From the NCBI GenBank assembly GCA_046351415.1, contig JAXLYO010000002.1, positions 789,123-853,122 of the forward strand: 64,000 nt of DNA, in the 5' to 3' direction. Positions 8,426 through 16,183 of the stretch are shown here, piece after piece (position 1 is the first letter of the stretch; every line of letters begins with the position of its first letter). This DNA is from JABFRG01 sp046351415. Its GTDB lineage: Bacteria; Myxococcota_A; Polyangia; Polyangiales; Polyangiaceae. The translations under genes were made by a program, and so were the position numbers. The notes beneath the pieces were generated by a model. It worked only from the letters and a program-made list of their open reading frames with translations, searched no databases and was not told where the DNA came from.

Positions 8426-8905
8426 TCAGGGTACCTCCGTCACCTTCCCGCCCTGACACACGCCCCATGTCGTCCAGGTTCCGGCTTTGCAGACGAAGAC
8501 GTCTTCGCAACCACAACACCCACTGCCACACGAGAGCGCGAGACCCAGCGAACAATCGGGCGCTTGGAGGTCGAGACAACCGGGACCGCCCCATGCGCCG
8601 TCGGGCAGCGGTCCATCGAAAAGCGACGCGTCGGAAGGTGTAGACGCGTCCGAGGCCGCATCACGTGGAAGTACGACGGGCCGCGCCGAGCACGTCTGGA
8701 CGAGCGTCCAACGGGTGTCGCGACAGCGATAGACCGCATTGCAAGTCGGGTCCGCCGTGCAGAGGTCCGCGTCGCCCGCCGAAGGACAGCCACCGTCCGG
8801 GATTTGGTCGCAGGAAACCTCGATCTTCTCGCCGTCACAGGCAAAGACGCTCGTGAGAAGGCCAATGGCCATCACGCTGCAGCTTGCCAGAATCCGGGCG
8901 CGCAT
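8426..8905 (-). CDS. Cys-rich exported protein or lipoprotein
   Basis: 159 residues from the ATG at 8905. Signal peptide ends near TSVFAC (Phe at -2 makes the lipobox poor). The mature part has about 16 cysteines in patterns such as CTADPTCNAVYRC and CGSGCCGCEDVFVC, plus a DAASDAST linker. Such Cys-rich repeat proteins are typical of myxobacterial secreted proteins. Function unknown. A GGAGG abuts the ATG, so a start at a downstream ATG (MAIGLL) is also possible. Confidence 0.7.
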   Translation of the reverse strand: MRARILASCSVMAIGLLTSVFACDGEKIEVSCDQIPDGGCPSAGDADLCTADPTCNAVYRCRDTRWTLVQTCSARPVVLPRDAASDASTPSDASLFDGPLPDGAWGGPGCLDLQAPDCSLGLALSCGSGCCGCEDVFVCKAGTWTTWGVCQGGKVTEVP

Positions 8906-8960
8906 CCTCCGACTGGTGTACAAGCGTCGGGGAATTCACACAAGTCGCCCGGAGGCCCCC

Positions 8961-9563
8961 ATGTTTGGCATGTCTGCAGTGCTTGCAAATTACACCGGAA
9001 CGAAGGCTGTTCGATTCGTGCTCACGCTCACCCTGGGCGCTGGTATTCCCGGTGTCATCGCTGCCTGTGGTGGCGGAACTCCTCAGGCGAGCGGTGTGCC
9101 CGGCGCTCCCTTGGGAAGTGCGGCTCCCACCGCTGACCCTTCGGCGCCCACGACCTCGACGCAGGTTCCCGCCGATGCGGGCACGGGCCGAAAACTCGTC
9201 GCGACGGCGGAGCCCGCGAACGCCGGACCGGAGCCCGGACGCGGTCCGAATGACATCCGCAATGCGGTCATGGCCAAGCGAGCCGAGGCGCGCGCGTGCT
9301 TCGATGCCGTCGCGAAGACGAAGCCGGGCCTCGAGGGGAACATCGTCGTCAAGTGGCTCATCGACCCGAAAGGTGCTGTGAAAGACGTGATGATCGATCC
9401 GGACAAGACCACCGTCCCCGATCAGACCATCGGCGCGTGCATCATTGGCGTCGTCTCCAAGCTGTCGTTCCCTCCGAGCGCGAAGCACTTCGAGACGAAG
9501 GCCATGTACCCCTTCAACTTCAAGGCAAATTCCCAAGCTTCCGACGGACCGGCCCCCAAATGA
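8961..9563 (+). CDS. AgmX/PglI C-terminal-domain lipoprotein
   Basis: 200 residues: signal peptide with lipobox (GVIAAC), a Pro/Ala/Ser/Thr linker to about residue 75, and a C-terminal domain of the AgmX/PglI type with IRNAVMAKRAEARACFDA, GNIVVKWLIDPKGAVKDV and CIIGVVSKLSFPP. This TonB-C-like fold occurs in gliding-motility and energy-transducing proteins of myxobacteria. It is here a stand-alone lipoprotein, so probably an accessory periplasmic factor. ATG at 8961 with GGAGG five bases upstream. Its stop overlaps the next gene's start (ATGA). Confidence 0.82.
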   Translation: MFGMSAVLANYTGTKAVRFVLTLTLGAGIPGVIAACGGGTPQASGVPGAPLGSAAPTADPSAPTTSTQVPADAGTGRKLVATAEPANAGPEPGRGPNDIRNAVMAKRAEARACFDAVAKTKPGLEGNIVVKWLIDPKGAVKDVMIDPDKTTVPDQTIGACIIGVVSKLSFPPSAKHFETKAMYPFNFKANSQASDGPAPK

Positions 9564-11566
9564 AAATGCTCTCCTTCCTCCGCGGATCGCTACTCGCCCT
9601 GCTCGTCTCGACGGCATGCTCGCTCGATACGGATGAAGTGGAGCTCGCTCTGCCGCTCTCGTGCCAGCCGCTCTTCGGCCCGCAGGAGTGTCGCGTTCCC
9701 TTCCCGTCGGACTTCTTCCGCGTGCCGGACGCAAGCACGCCGACGGGCTACAAGATCAGCCTCTCGGGGACCGCCGACCTTCGCACCCCCGCGAAGGACA
9801 AACCCGCGTCCATCTACACGCGCATGACCATCGACGGCGCATCGATCGTTCCGACGATCGTCGCAGCCTTGCCGGGCGTGGTCGTCACGGACGGCTTGCC
9901 GAGGGTTCAAGACGACCCCACGAAGAGCCAGCGCAAAGAGAGCGCAACGGTCATCCTCGAGGCCGACACGGGCGCATTCGTTGCACACTACACGGACATT
10001 ATCGGTGACGCCGGCGACAAGCTGAGTGCCCCCATCGTGCTTCGTCCCTTCGTCGCGTTGAAGCCGAAGACGAGGTACGTGGTCGCCCTCATGGGCGTTC
10101 GTCGCGAAGACGGGGGCCTTGCGCCCCCTGGTGAGGGGTTCCGGAAGCTCCGCGACAAGCGCGCGACGGAGAAGGCGCTGCGCCGAGTCGAAGGCCACTA
10201 CGAAGCAGACATCTTCCCCGTCATCGCGAAGGCAGGCATTGCGAGGGAGAGCTTGCAGCTCGCCTGGGACTTCACGACGGGCTCGCTCGATGCCGTGCGG
10301 CGCGACACGCTCCGCGCACGCGAACTCACGCTTGCATGGCTGCAGACGCACACGCCCAAGGTCGCCGTCACCGGCGTCGAGCCGAGCACCGACCCACAGG
10401 TATGGAAGCTCGTACGAGGCACCATCGAAGGACCGAATTTTCTGGAGAATCCCGACGAGATTCGCACGCGCCTCAAACGAGACGCGAAGGGGAACATCGT
10501 CGAAAATGGCACGATCACGACACCTTGGGTGGTGAACATTCCCACGTCGGTCAAGGCCTCTTTCGGCCCCGGTCGACAGGTTGCGATGGGTCACGGCTTC
10601 TTCGGTAGCCGCGACGAAGTCTCTTACGGCGCGTCCAAGCCGATCGCGACGGGGCTGAATGGCGTCATGTTCAGCATCGACTGGCTCGGCATGGCGGAAA
10701 GCGACGCGCTCGCCGTCGCTTCACAGATTTCCGACGAAGCGGCAGCCATCGACTTTTTGCCCGACAAGGTGACGCAATCGATGGCGAACTGGCTCGTAAT
10801 GACGCGCGCGATGCTCGGTCCGATGAAAGACCTCGCTGAGCTGAAGCGGCCACTCGCGGGAGGCGATGCGGACGGCGTGCACGTGCAGAACGGTGTCTCG
10901 AACGCTGGCGCCCTCGTCTTCGACGGGACCAAGGACAAAGTCGCCTATTTCGGAGCAAGCCAAGGTCACATCATGGGCTCCATCATGGCGGCACTGAACC
11001 CCGACATCGAGCGCGCCGTGTTCGACGTGGGCGGAGCCGCCTATACGCACATGATGGCGCGCGCGCGTCCCTTCACTACGTTCGGCAAGATCATCGACGA
11101 GGCGTTTGGACGCGATTCGTTGAAAGCGCAAGTCTACGTCGCGACCACCGCAAACGTGCTCGATCGGGTCGACCCGGCGAACTTCGCCGACCTCTTGATC
11201 GACGCAAAGCTTCCCGGAAGTCCCGACCGACAGATCCTCATGCAGATCGGCCTCGGCGATTCGTCCGTCCCGAACCTGGGTTCGTTCCTTCATGCGCGCG
11301 CCCTCGGGCTCAAGCAGATCGCCCCGGGTCCCGTCGAGCCGTGGGGCATTCCGAGCGCCCCGCCGGAGCAGCTGAAGTCGGGTCTCACCATCTTCGACTT
11401 CGGTCTCGACACGAGCGCGTACAACAAGGTTGGCGCGCAGCCGGAGAACCCCGTGCACGCAAGTGTCCGACAGGACCCGAACGCACTGAAGCAGATGAAC
11501 GCGTTCTATGATGGGAAGCTCATCCACCCCTGCTCCGGACCGTGCAAAGGCGTGCCGGCCCCCTGA
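9560..11566 (+). CDS. Large lipoprotein with alpha/beta-hydrolase-like GxSxG site
   Basis: 668 residues. Signal peptide and lipobox LVSTACS. The N-terminal third contains the PLSCQPLFGPQECRVPFPSD-like start found in myxobacterial lipase-type lipoproteins. Further on it has VAMGHGFFGSRDE (oxyanion-type HG) and YFGASQGHIMGS, a nucleophile elbow with candidate Ser467. The overall layout resembles bacterial virulence-type lipases (VolA/Pla-like) anchored at the cell surface. A candidate Asp and His cannot be fixed by eye. Start is the ATG at 9560, overlapping the preceding lipoprotein gene by 4 bases. Confidence 0.75.
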   Translation: MKMLSFLRGSLLALLVSTACSLDTDEVELALPLSCQPLFGPQECRVPFPSDFFRVPDASTPTGYKISLSGTADLRTPAKDKPASIYTRMTIDGASIVPTIVAALPGVVVTDGLPRVQDDPTKSQRKESATVILEADTGAFVAHYTDIIGDAGDKLSAPIVLRPFVALKPKTRYVVALMGVRREDGGLAPPGEGFRKLRDKRATEKALRRVEGHYEADIFPVIAKAGIARESLQLAWDFTTGSLDAVRRDTLRARELTLAWLQTHTPKVAVTGVEPSTDPQVWKLVRGTIEGPNFLENPDEIRTRLKRDAKGNIVENGTITTPWVVNIPTSVKASFGPGRQVAMGHGFFGSRDEVSYGASKPIATGLNGVMFSIDWLGMAESDALAVASQISDEAAAIDFLPDKVTQSMANWLVMTRAMLGPMKDLAELKRPLAGGDADGVHVQNGVSNAGALVFDGTKDKVAYFGASQGHIMGSIMAALNPDIERAVFDVGGAAYTHMMARARPFTTFGKIIDEAFGRDSLKAQVYVATTANVLDRVDPANFADLLIDAKLPGSPDRQILMQIGLGDSSVPNLGSFLHARALGLKQIAPGPVEPWGIPSAPPEQLKSGLTIFDFGLDTSAYNKVGAQPENPVHASVRQDPNALKQMNAFYDGKLIHPCSGPCKGVPAP

Positions 11567-11611
11567 GAGGGGACAGGCGGCCGCAGAGAAGGGCCCGGGG
11601 GCCTCGTGCCC

Positions 11612-12859
11612 TCAGGGCTTCACGTTGACGAAGCCCGCCGTCGACTTCTCGGGGTGCAGCGTGAGCTTCACGTTGCCCTCGACTTCCGAGAGCGGCACCG
11701 ACGAGAACGCGATGCGTCCCTTGCGCTCGGGCGCAGAGCCTTCGCGGTAGTTCCGGATCGGAAGAATCTGCACCTGACGAAGCTTGAGGTCCGAGAGGTT
11801 CAAGAGCGCACGGCCGATGTAGTTCTTGCTCTGGTCGCTGAGCGCTGGGTGTGCGCCGTTGCCAAGGCTCTGGAAGAGGACTCCGGTTGCGCTGCCGTTC
11901 GTCGACGTGCCGGCCTTCTTGCGCACGACGTAGACCGGCCGCCACACGTGGGGGCCATGGCCGAAAACGACGTCTCCGCCGAGCTCGATGAAGCGCTGGC
12001 CAGCGCTCGTGACTTCGCTGTTGCAGTACTTCGGGTCGCCCACTTCCATGCAGTGGAGCGCGAAGATGCGAATCTGCGCTTTCGTGGCGAGGACCTTTTG
12101 CATTGCCGACTCGACCTGGGTTGCGCACACGGAATTCGCGCATGTGCGGGCGCTGCCGAAGTAGCCGCTTCCGAGCGCGACGGTGATTTGCTTGCCCTTG
12201 ATGGTGAATGTCTGGAGCTTCGTGTCGGTGGGGTCACCTTTGCCGACACCCGCCCAGAGCCAGGTCTTCCCCGTGCTCGCGGCTGCCATGTTCGAGGCGG
12301 TCATGAGCTCGCCGGAGACGAGAGCGCCGCTCGCGTCGGGCCCCTTCGCGCAATCGCGCGCGTGATTGTTGGCGTTGCCGATGAGATTGAAGCCGCGCTG
12401 GTAGAGCTGGTTCAGGTTCTCGGACTTCGAGACGAAGTAGAACGATGCGCTGCCCCACGTGTTGCAGCTCTCGCCGACGACCGTCTCCCAGTTGATGAAG
12501 GAAAGGTCGCCGCGGTAGGCATTGCCGAACTTGTCGAGGGTCTCGCCGAACGTTGCCGGAAGGGGATGCTTCGATTCGGACCATCCCGAGTCGCCAAGAC
12601 CGCGGATGTCGACGAATGCATCGTTCTTTTCGCTCGAAGCGTCGAGTGGCAGGCCGGCGAGGGAGCTGGTCGTGTCCGTCTCCGAGGGGAGATTGAGCTT
12701 GGGTCCCGCGGTGAAATTGTCGTCCGAAGACCCGCTTTCGCTGTCCTCGCCTTCGACGCTCGGCTCGCCACCATCGGATGCGCACGCCGCGCCCCCGAGG
12801 AGCGCGAAGGCCGAGAGGAGAACCACGTGCAATCGAAGGGGATTTTGTGAAGAATTCAT
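11612..12859 (-). CDS. CapA-family (poly-gamma-glutamate type) lipoprotein
   Basis: 415 residues. Lipoprotein signal (LLGGAAC), an acidic Ser/Asp linker, then a CapA/PgsA metallophosphatase-like domain with motifs DIRGLGD, SFINWETVVG, LIGNANNHARDC and VVFGHGPHVWRPV. In encapsulating bacilli this family takes part in surface polyglutamate export or hydrolysis. No capB or capC partner is near, so here it is probably a stand-alone surface enzyme. ATG at 12859. The gene ends 45 bases from the convergent lipoprotein gene. Confidence 0.82.
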   Translation of the reverse strand: MNSSQNPLRLHVVLLSAFALLGGAACASDGGEPSVEGEDSESGSSDDNFTAGPKLNLPSETDTTSSLAGLPLDASSEKNDAFVDIRGLGDSGWSESKHPLPATFGETLDKFGNAYRGDLSFINWETVVGESCNTWGSASFYFVSKSENLNQLYQRGFNLIGNANNHARDCAKGPDASGALVSGELMTASNMAAASTGKTWLWAGVGKGDPTDTKLQTFTIKGKQITVALGSGYFGSARTCANSVCATQVESAMQKVLATKAQIRIFALHCMEVGDPKYCNSEVTSAGQRFIELGGDVVFGHGPHVWRPVYVVRKKAGTSTNGSATGVLFQSLGNGAHPALSDQSKNYIGRALLNLSDLKLRQVQILPIRNYREGSAPERKGRIAFSSVPLSEVEGNVKLTLHPEKSTAGFVNVKP

Positions 12860-12907
12860 GGGACGGCCCGCCAGCGTAGCATGCGCCCCTGGGCGCGCAC
12901 GTTTTCC

Positions 12908-13741
12908 TTAGCGGGAGGGACCCGATGGCTCGTCGCATTCTCCCGCACCGGCGACCGCACCGGCGACCGGGACGCCCACGACGCCCACGACCCAGCCCCA
13001 CGCAATCCACTCTTGGAACCACGTGGGGAGCTGCTCGTCCGCGATGACGCCGAGCGGCTTGCCGGCCATCAGAGCTTCGAGGGCATCGTACTGAGGCTTT
13101 CCGATGCCGAGATAGGTAGTCGCTCCACGGACGTCGCGGCAGAGTGCCACGTACGTTTGCACCTCCTCGGGCTCGGAGCAGACGGGCTGGTCGAGATCGA
13201 CCGACCTTCGCACGTCATGAACCGGGTAGGCGAAGGCCATGAGACGGAATGCCGGATGGAACGCGAGGCCAACACTGGGCCATGCGTCTTCCGGAACGGC
13301 AGCGACGACGTCCATCGAAAGCGGCGAGGCATCGGCGCACTCCGTGATCGAGACGAGCGCGTACTCGAACGCTGCGAGGTCTGCGAGAAAGTACGTCGGC
13401 GGCCCCTCTGGGCGAGCGGCGAGGAAGTCTGCGAACGCATGCCCGGCGTAGAGAAGCGAGTAGTGCGCAGGCGGATGGTTCACGAGATAGTCGGCAAGGA
13501 GCTTCTTCGTCGGGTCCGTCCCCAGGACGGCCCTCACGGCGGGAAAATCGTCGAGGAGCGACCCCACGTGGCGAAGGCCGAACTGCTCGCGGTAAATCTC
13601 GAGATGCGCTGCGGCCGGGCCGACCCCCCCTTTTCGAACTTCCGCCTCCGCGAACGATCGAGACGCCGCATCTTCGGCGACGGGTGATGCGCTGCGCAGG
13701 GCTTTCCCGACCCCTTCTTGGAGCTGCGAGAGGCGGCTCAT
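12908..13741 (-). CDS. bufC: DUF2063 (BufC/HvfC-type) partner of the MNIO enzyme, with C-terminal membrane helix
   Basis: 277 residues. The N-terminal 90 residues match the DUF2063 putative DNA-binding/recognition domain found beside MNIO enzymes: LEIYREQFGLRHVGSLLDDFPAVRAVLG, followed by YSLLYAGHAFADFL. In bufferin-type systems this protein delivers the precursor peptide to the MNIO enzyme. The C-terminus carries a Gly/Val-rich hydrophobic segment (about 246-268) that looks like a membrane anchor, which is unusual for this family. Its ATG overlaps the enzyme gene's TGA by 4 bases, so translation is coupled. Symbol by homology to bufferin loci. Confidence 0.82.
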   Translation of the reverse strand: MSRLSQLQEGVGKALRSASPVAEDAASRSFAEAEVRKGGVGPAAAHLEIYREQFGLRHVGSLLDDFPAVRAVLGTDPTKKLLADYLVNHPPAHYSLLYAGHAFADFLAARPEGPPTYFLADLAAFEYALVSITECADASPLSMDVVAAVPEDAWPSVGLAFHPAFRLMAFAYPVHDVRRSVDLDQPVCSEPEEVQTYVALCRDVRGATTYLGIGKPQYDALEALMAGKPLGVIADEQLPTWFQEWIAWGWVVGVVGVPVAGAVAGAGECDEPSGPSR

Positions 13742-14631
13742 CGAAAGACCTCGCTCCGGATGAGGGTGGCCTTTTCGACCTCCCTCTGAAGCGTTTCGAA
13801 CGGAGGGATGTCCTCGTCCCATTCGATGAGGGTCGAGACCTTCCCCACCTTGCGAAGTGTATCGCGATAGAGCGACCAGACGGGGTCCGAGACGGGCGTG
13901 CCGTGCGTATCGAGCAGGTGGGTGCCACGGTCGGTGTGGCCCGCGAGATGAAATTGCAGGATGCGGTCGTGCGGCACGGAATCGAGATACGTGTGGGGGT
14001 CGAAGCCGTGGTTCTTTGCGCTGACGAAGACGTTGTTCACGTCGAAAAGGATGCCGCAGTCGGCGCGCTCGGCAATTTCCGACAGGAATGCCCACTCGGG
14101 CATCTCGTCCTGCGAGTAGGTGAGGTAGCTGGAGACATTTTCGAGCGCGAAGGGGCGTCCGATGACGTCGACGACGCGCCGAATGCGTTCGGACACGTGC
14201 ACGATCGTTTCGCGCGTCATCGGCAACGGCAGAAGGTCATGCAGGTCGACCCCTCCTGCGCGCGTGAAGCAGAGATGATCGGAGAACCACGGGGGATTCA
14301 GGCGATCGCAAAGGCGTCGGAGACGCGAGAGATATGCGGGATCGAGGGGATCGGTGCCGCCGATCGAGAGCGACACGCCGTGGGTGACGATGGGGTACTT
14401 GGCCGACAGCGCGTCGAGGGATGCGCGGGGACGACCCCCGTCGCCCATGAAGTTCTCACTGATGACTTCGAGCCATCCAATGCGAGAAGCGGTAGTCGCC
14501 GCGCGCGAAGGGTCTACCTCGCCATGCGCGAGCGTCGCGCCCGCGTGTTCGAGCAAGGCCCCGTAGTGTGGCGGACGCGCACCTACGCCAACTCCCAAGT
14601 CTGCGATGCGATGGCGATCTCGAAAATGCAT
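13738..14631 (-). CDS. bufB: MNIO (DUF692) multinuclear iron RiPP-modifying enzyme
   Basis: 297 residues with the TIM-barrel pattern of DUF692 enzymes: GVGARPPHYGALLE, WLEVISENFMGDGG, HGVSLSIGG, FSDHLCF, LENVSSYL, ILFDVNNVFVSAKNH, HLAGHTD and IEWDEDIPPFETL. The Glu, Asp, His and Asn residues that bind two or three irons in this family are all present. Family members oxidise cysteines of ribosomal peptides to oxazolone/thioamide or thiooxazole. The 65-residue gene upstream is the evident substrate. Start ATG 14631; a terminator-like hairpin lies in the 89-base gap after the precursor gene. Confidence 0.9.
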   Translation of the reverse strand: MHFRDRHRIADLGVGVGARPPHYGALLEHAGATLAHGEVDPSRAATTASRIGWLEVISENFMGDGGRPRASLDALSAKYPIVTHGVSLSIGGTDPLDPAYLSRLRRLCDRLNPPWFSDHLCFTRAGGVDLHDLLPLPMTRETIVHVSERIRRVVDVIGRPFALENVSSYLTYSQDEMPEWAFLSEIAERADCGILFDVNNVFVSAKNHGFDPHTYLDSVPHDRILQFHLAGHTDRGTHLLDTHGTPVSDPVWSLYRDTLRKVGKVSTLIEWDEDIPPFETLQREVEKATLIRSEVFR

Positions 14632-14661
14632 CGTTTTGCTGCGCCGATACTACAAAGGAAA

Positions 14662-14696
14662 CGTGCGCCCGCTCGGGACTTCCGAACGGACGCACG
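14662..14696 (-). terminator. Attenuating terminator between precursor and MNIO genes
   Basis: Read on the minus strand, a 15-bp stem (two G-U wobbles, no mismatch) closes a 5-base loop AAGTC and is followed by TTTCCTTTG. The wobbles only pair in this direction, which fits a terminator for the precursor transcript. It should make precursor mRNA more abundant than enzyme mRNA, a usual need in RiPP loci. Confidence 0.7.
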
Positions 14697-14720
14697 CAGA
14701 GAAACGCGGTTCGCGTTGAA

Positions 14721-14918
14721 CTACTTCTTGCCGCTGCAGCCGTTCTTACCGCTGCACGACATCTTGCCGTCCGTGCCCGTCGTGGCGGGGACCGGCGTCG
14801 TTGCCGTCGTGACGGCTGCCGAGGGATCTGCCGGGGGCTTCGCGTCGCCGCACGCGACCGCTGCACCCGCGAGAACACCAGCCGCCGCCGCCATTGCCAA
14901 AGTCTTGCCAAGATTCAT
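14721..14918 (-). CDS. bufA: MNIO-modified RiPP precursor (bufferin/HvfA-like), 65 residues
   Basis: 65 residues. An Ala-rich signal peptide ends near AAVAC (Cys23). A Pro/Thr/Ala linker follows, and the C-terminal core is KMSCSGKNGCSGKK, with two CSGK units (Cys55, Cys61). Bufferin-type precursors have just this plan: Sec signal, spacer, Cys-containing core. Modified products bind copper in studied cases. The core is much shorter than in DUF2282 (BufA1) proteins and resembles HvfA/BufA2-like Cys-Gly-Lys repeats. Start ATG 14918 with AGGAG seven bases upstream. Followed by the MNIO and DUF2063 genes. Whether Cys23 is a lipid-attachment site is unclear, since the lipobox is weak. Confidence 0.82.
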   Translation of the reverse strand: MNLGKTLAMAAAAGVLAGAAVACGDAKPPADPSAAVTTATTPVPATTGTDGKMSCSGKNGCSGKK

Positions 14919-15034
14919 GTGTCATCTCCTAGAAAATGTGAATGTCGGACGTTTCTCCAACAGACACTTGCTTAGTGAAAACGAGCCTTTACGATCGCCT
15001 TCGACCGGAATAGGGGAACCAACGTCGCAGATCC

Positions 15035-15080
15035 CCGCCCGGATTTCGGTACGGGCGGAAGCCTACCTTCGTAGGCTTCC
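15035..15080. other. Two adjoining hairpins upstream of the RiPP operon
   Basis: First a 7-bp stem CCGCCCG (15035-15041) / CGGGCGG (15052-15058). It shares its last two bases with a perfect 10-bp stem GGAAGCCTAC (15057-15066) / GTAGGCTTCC (15071-15080) with tetraloop CTTC. They lie 117-160 bases before the precursor ATG on the minus strand. They could be a structured leader, or the terminator of a transcript I cannot see. The shared GG means the two stems compete. Confidence 0.55.
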
Positions 15081-15206
15081 GGAGGTCTAGATTTCTGCTG
15101 GACGGGTGCCACCCTACACCCGGAGGGCTGCGCAGGAGGACAGGCGACATGTGCAGGCCTTCCAAGTGTTCCCCACCTTTACGTACAGTGCGCGAAGGAT
15201 CAGAAT

Positions 15207-15314
15207 CGACTGACATTGAACTCTTTGCGGAGCTAGCCCGGGTGACAGGTCGCAAAGAGTTCAATGTCCGGAGCGAGCCCGGGTGACAGGTCGCAAAGAG
15301 TTCAATGTCAGTCG
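15207..15314. repeat. 108-bp element: 23-bp perfect terminal inverted repeats plus a 41-bp tandem duplication
   Basis: Positions 15207-15229 and 15292-15314 are exact reverse complements. A third copy of the right arm's first 18 bases sits at 15251-15268. The unit starting CGGAGC at 15228 recurs at 15269 (period 41) with one mismatch (T15234 versus G15275). No obvious target-site duplication and no coding capacity. It looks like a mobile-derived or REP-like palindromic element. No second copy was noticed elsewhere in this window. Confidence 0.8.
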
Positions 15315-15410
15315 CCGCTCCGCGCCATAAGAAATGAGCTAAGCACCCAGATTGGCAACCATCGATCACGCGTACGGTAGAGCTTGCTGAGATGAGATGA
15401 GACGAGGCCG

Positions 15411-15454
15411 GGAGACAAAACAGAAAGAGGCGCAACCTCCTGGATTGCACCTCT
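15411..15454 (-). terminator. Intrinsic terminator of the histone-like gene
   Basis: On the minus strand a 12-bp stem (one G-U pair, one bulged T) formed by 15442-15454 and 15426-15437 with loop AGGA is followed directly by TTTCTGTTTTG (15425 down to 15411). This is a textbook stem plus T-run about 40 bases after the stop codon at 15496. Confidence 0.8.
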
Positions 15455-15495
15455 TCCCTCGGAGACCTAAGCCCCCGATTTACGGACTGAAAGTC

Positions 15496-15798
15496 CTACT
15501 CTTCCCCGTCATCGTGACGAGGACGAGCGCCGCCGAGCATCGACGGTACTCCCGCGGGGGGAGCGGCCTTCACCGGCTTCTTCGCAGAAGCCCGTCCGCT
15601 GCCAGTCTTGGCCGCCTTTTTGGCGGCCTTACTAGCTGGTTTTTTAGCAGCCTTTTTAGCAGCCTTTTTGGCCGGCTTCTTGGCAGCGCGCTTCTTGGCG
15701 GTCTTCTTCGCCGCCTTCTTCACGGTCTTGCCTGCCGCCTTCTTGACGGTCTTGGTCTTCTTCGCAGCAGCCTTCTTCGCAGTCTTCTTTGCAGCCAT
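15496..15798 (-). CDS. Histone-H1-like Lys/Ala-rich DNA-binding protein
   Basis: 100 residues. The first 70 are almost entirely Lys and Ala in repeated KKAAKK and KKPAKK units with a few Thr, as in bacterial H1-like proteins (Hc1/AlgP/Bph types). The tail is Gly/Pro-rich and ends acidic (HDDGEE). Such proteins coat or compact DNA through the basic repeats. Start ATG 15798 with AGGAGGAG seven bases upstream. A strong promoter and terminator flank it, so it is a highly expressed single-gene unit. Confidence 0.88.
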   Translation of the reverse strand: MAAKKTAKKAAAKKTKTVKKAAGKTVKKAAKKTAKKRAAKKPAKKAAKKAAKKPASKAAKKAAKTGSGRASAKKPVKAAPPAGVPSMLGGARPRHDDGEE

Positions 15799-15835
15799 AT
15801 TGGAACTCCTCCTGCAGAGGTAATCAGTTGATATA

Positions 15836-15864
15836 GGTATATGGTAACCTACGTTAACCGTCAA
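15836..15864 (-). promoter_or_regulatory. Sigma-70-type promoter of the histone-like gene
   Basis: On the minus strand TTGACG (15864-15859) and TATACC (15841-15836) are separated by 17 bases. This is a near-consensus pair 38 bases before the ATG, in a locally AT-rich stretch. Confidence 0.7.
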
Positions 15865-16183
15865 CGAAAAACTTGACGCGCGATCCGGCTGAAAGCGCGA
15901 ACAGCAAAAAATTCACGAGACCCCTACAAAAACCGCTTGAAATGCATCTTAGGGCCGAATCCAGGGCGCATCTCAAAATGTGGGAATTGGAATAATTCGT
16001 AAAATTATGGAACGCCAATCGCGACAAAATGTTTTGTTTCGATGGCTCGCGAGGGCGTGCATCGAACTCCGTGTGAGGGTCCGCGAGGACACTCCGAGCA
16101 CCTCCGACGACACTCGCGACGTCACGGCGCGTCACGTCGAGCACCTCCAGCACCGCCAGTGATGTCTCCGAGCGACACCTTGC
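15865..16183. other. Gene-free stretch, AT-richer than the surroundings
   Basis: About 320 bases between the histone-like promoter and the decayed gene. The part at 15900-16030 is clearly less GC-rich than the window. I see no supported gene, only short open frames without ribosome-binding sites. Confidence 0.5.

Larger units (their letters stand above)
14919..15410. other. Non-coding region between RiPP precursor and histone-like gene
   Basis: No convincing gene. It holds the leader/promoter side of the RiPP operon (14919 to about 15080, including the paired hairpins) and the 108-bp repeat element at 15207-15314. The rest, including a minus-strand open frame covering it, lacks ribosome-binding sites and coding-like composition. 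Confidence 0.6.

Noticed and set aside
14989..15450. 153-residue minus-strand open frame over the repeat element
   Set aside because: It runs straight through the 108-bp palindromic element and two hairpins, with no coding-like composition.
15496..15798. Lys/Ala repeats as a possible CRISPR or tandem repeat array
   Set aside because: The repeats are codon-level and belong to the histone-H1-like protein; there are no spacers.
15854..16153. 99-residue minus-strand open frame before the histone-like gene
   Set aside because: It covers the histone-like promoter and has no start signal. A short stretch looks protein-like, but not enough to call.
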